This document shows, in pieces, positions 7,066-7,143 of a stretch of DNA of 7,143 bases. This DNA is from Thiotrichales bacterium (lineage in GTDB: Bacteria; Pseudomonadota; Gammaproteobacteria; Thiomicrospirales; Thiomicrospiraceae). Positions within the stretch are counted from its first letter, which is position 1. Every line of letters starts with the position of its first letter. Under the pieces are notes generated by a model, which was not told the DNA's origin, did no database searches, and saw nothing but the letters and a program-made list of their open reading frames with translations. The DNA lies in contig JACXUQ010000063.1 in NCBI GenBank assembly GCA_014763835.1, positions 1 to 7,143 on the forward strand. Direction: 5' to 3'. Made by a program: the position numbers and the translations under genes.

Positions 7066-7143
7066 ATGGCTACACGAATAAAAATGGTTAAAAATAGCCT
7101 GATTTTTGTTGAAAAACTTGCTAATAGCGAGCTATTAGCTGCG
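7066..7143 (+). other. Possible start of a further gene, cut off by the window edge
   Basis: An ATG at 7066 opens a frame of 26 codons that is still open at the edge, beginning MATRIKMVKNSLIF. I do not recognise the peptide. It uses ATA, CGA, CTA and TTA codons, unlike the GC-rich codon choice of its neighbours, and has no strong ribosome binding site. An open frame this short could easily occur by chance. The stretch could equally be the non-coding leader of a gene beyond the edge. Confidence 0.2.
7120..7139. repeat. Perfect 9-base inverted repeat at the right edge
   Basis: GCTAATAGC (7120-7128) and GCTATTAGC (7131-7139) are perfect reverse complements separated by two bases. As RNA this would fold as an 8-bp stem with a CGAG loop; as DNA it resembles a dyad operator. 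The window ends 4 bases later, so it cannot be seen whether a T-run follows and makes it a terminator. A weak promoter-like pair, TTGAAA (7109-7114) and TATTAG (7133-7138) with an 18-base spacer, overlaps it. Confidence 0.55.

Noticed and set aside
7090..7107. AAAAAT/ATTTTT inverted repeat as a terminator after the DUF1841 gene
   Set aside because: The stem is only six A-T pairs with a 6-base loop, too weak for an intrinsic terminator and expected by chance in AT-rich DNA.

Overview
The window is one co-oriented (+ strand) block of a gammaproteobacterial chromosome. It holds the complete Rnf/Rsx ion-translocating oxidoreductase operon in the order rnfA-rnfB-rnfC-rnfD-rnfG-rnfE. The endonuclease III gene nth follows directly, and after a hairpin-forming repeat comes a DUF1841-family gene. 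The A-B-C-D-G-E-nth order matches the rsxABCDGE-nth arrangement of Escherichia coli. That order, the protein sequences and the long Ala/Lys-rich RnfC tail point to a gammaproteobacterium. The coding DNA is moderately GC-rich by eye. I cannot name a genus from the sequence.

Layout: bases 1-20 carry only the rnfA ribosome binding site, so the operon promoter lies outside the window. Bases 21-5883 are the six rnf genes, packed tightly: the A/B, B/C, C/D and G/E pairs overlap by 4, 1, 4 and 8 bases, and D/G are separated by 12. nth (5895-6527) starts 11 bases after rnfE. Bases 6528-6614 hold an imperfect inverted repeat built from a 9-base unit resembling CACGAAGRA. The DUF1841 gene is 6615-7049. 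The last 94 bases become AT-rich and hold a perfect 9-base inverted repeat plus an open frame running off the edge, which I cannot assign.

How the genes work together: RnfB and RnfC are the iron-sulfur/flavin electron-input modules, exchanging electrons with ferredoxin and NAD(H) respectively. RnfD and RnfG carry covalently bound FMN, and both ApbE-type attachment motifs (DxxTGAT) are intact. RnfA and RnfE form the membrane core, with one conserved cysteine pair in each. The complex couples ferredoxin/NAD(H) electron transfer to Na+ or H+ movement; in E. coli the homologue (Rsx) re-reduces SoxR. Every cofactor-binding residue I checked is present, so the complex looks functional. nth is a base-excision-repair enzyme with all catalytic and cluster residues at the same numbers as in E. 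coli.

I see no undescribed multi-gene system here. The points worth a second look are the repeat-built hairpin before the DUF1841 start, the repetitive RnfC tail, the N-terminal extension of RnfE, and the AT-rich palindromic right edge.
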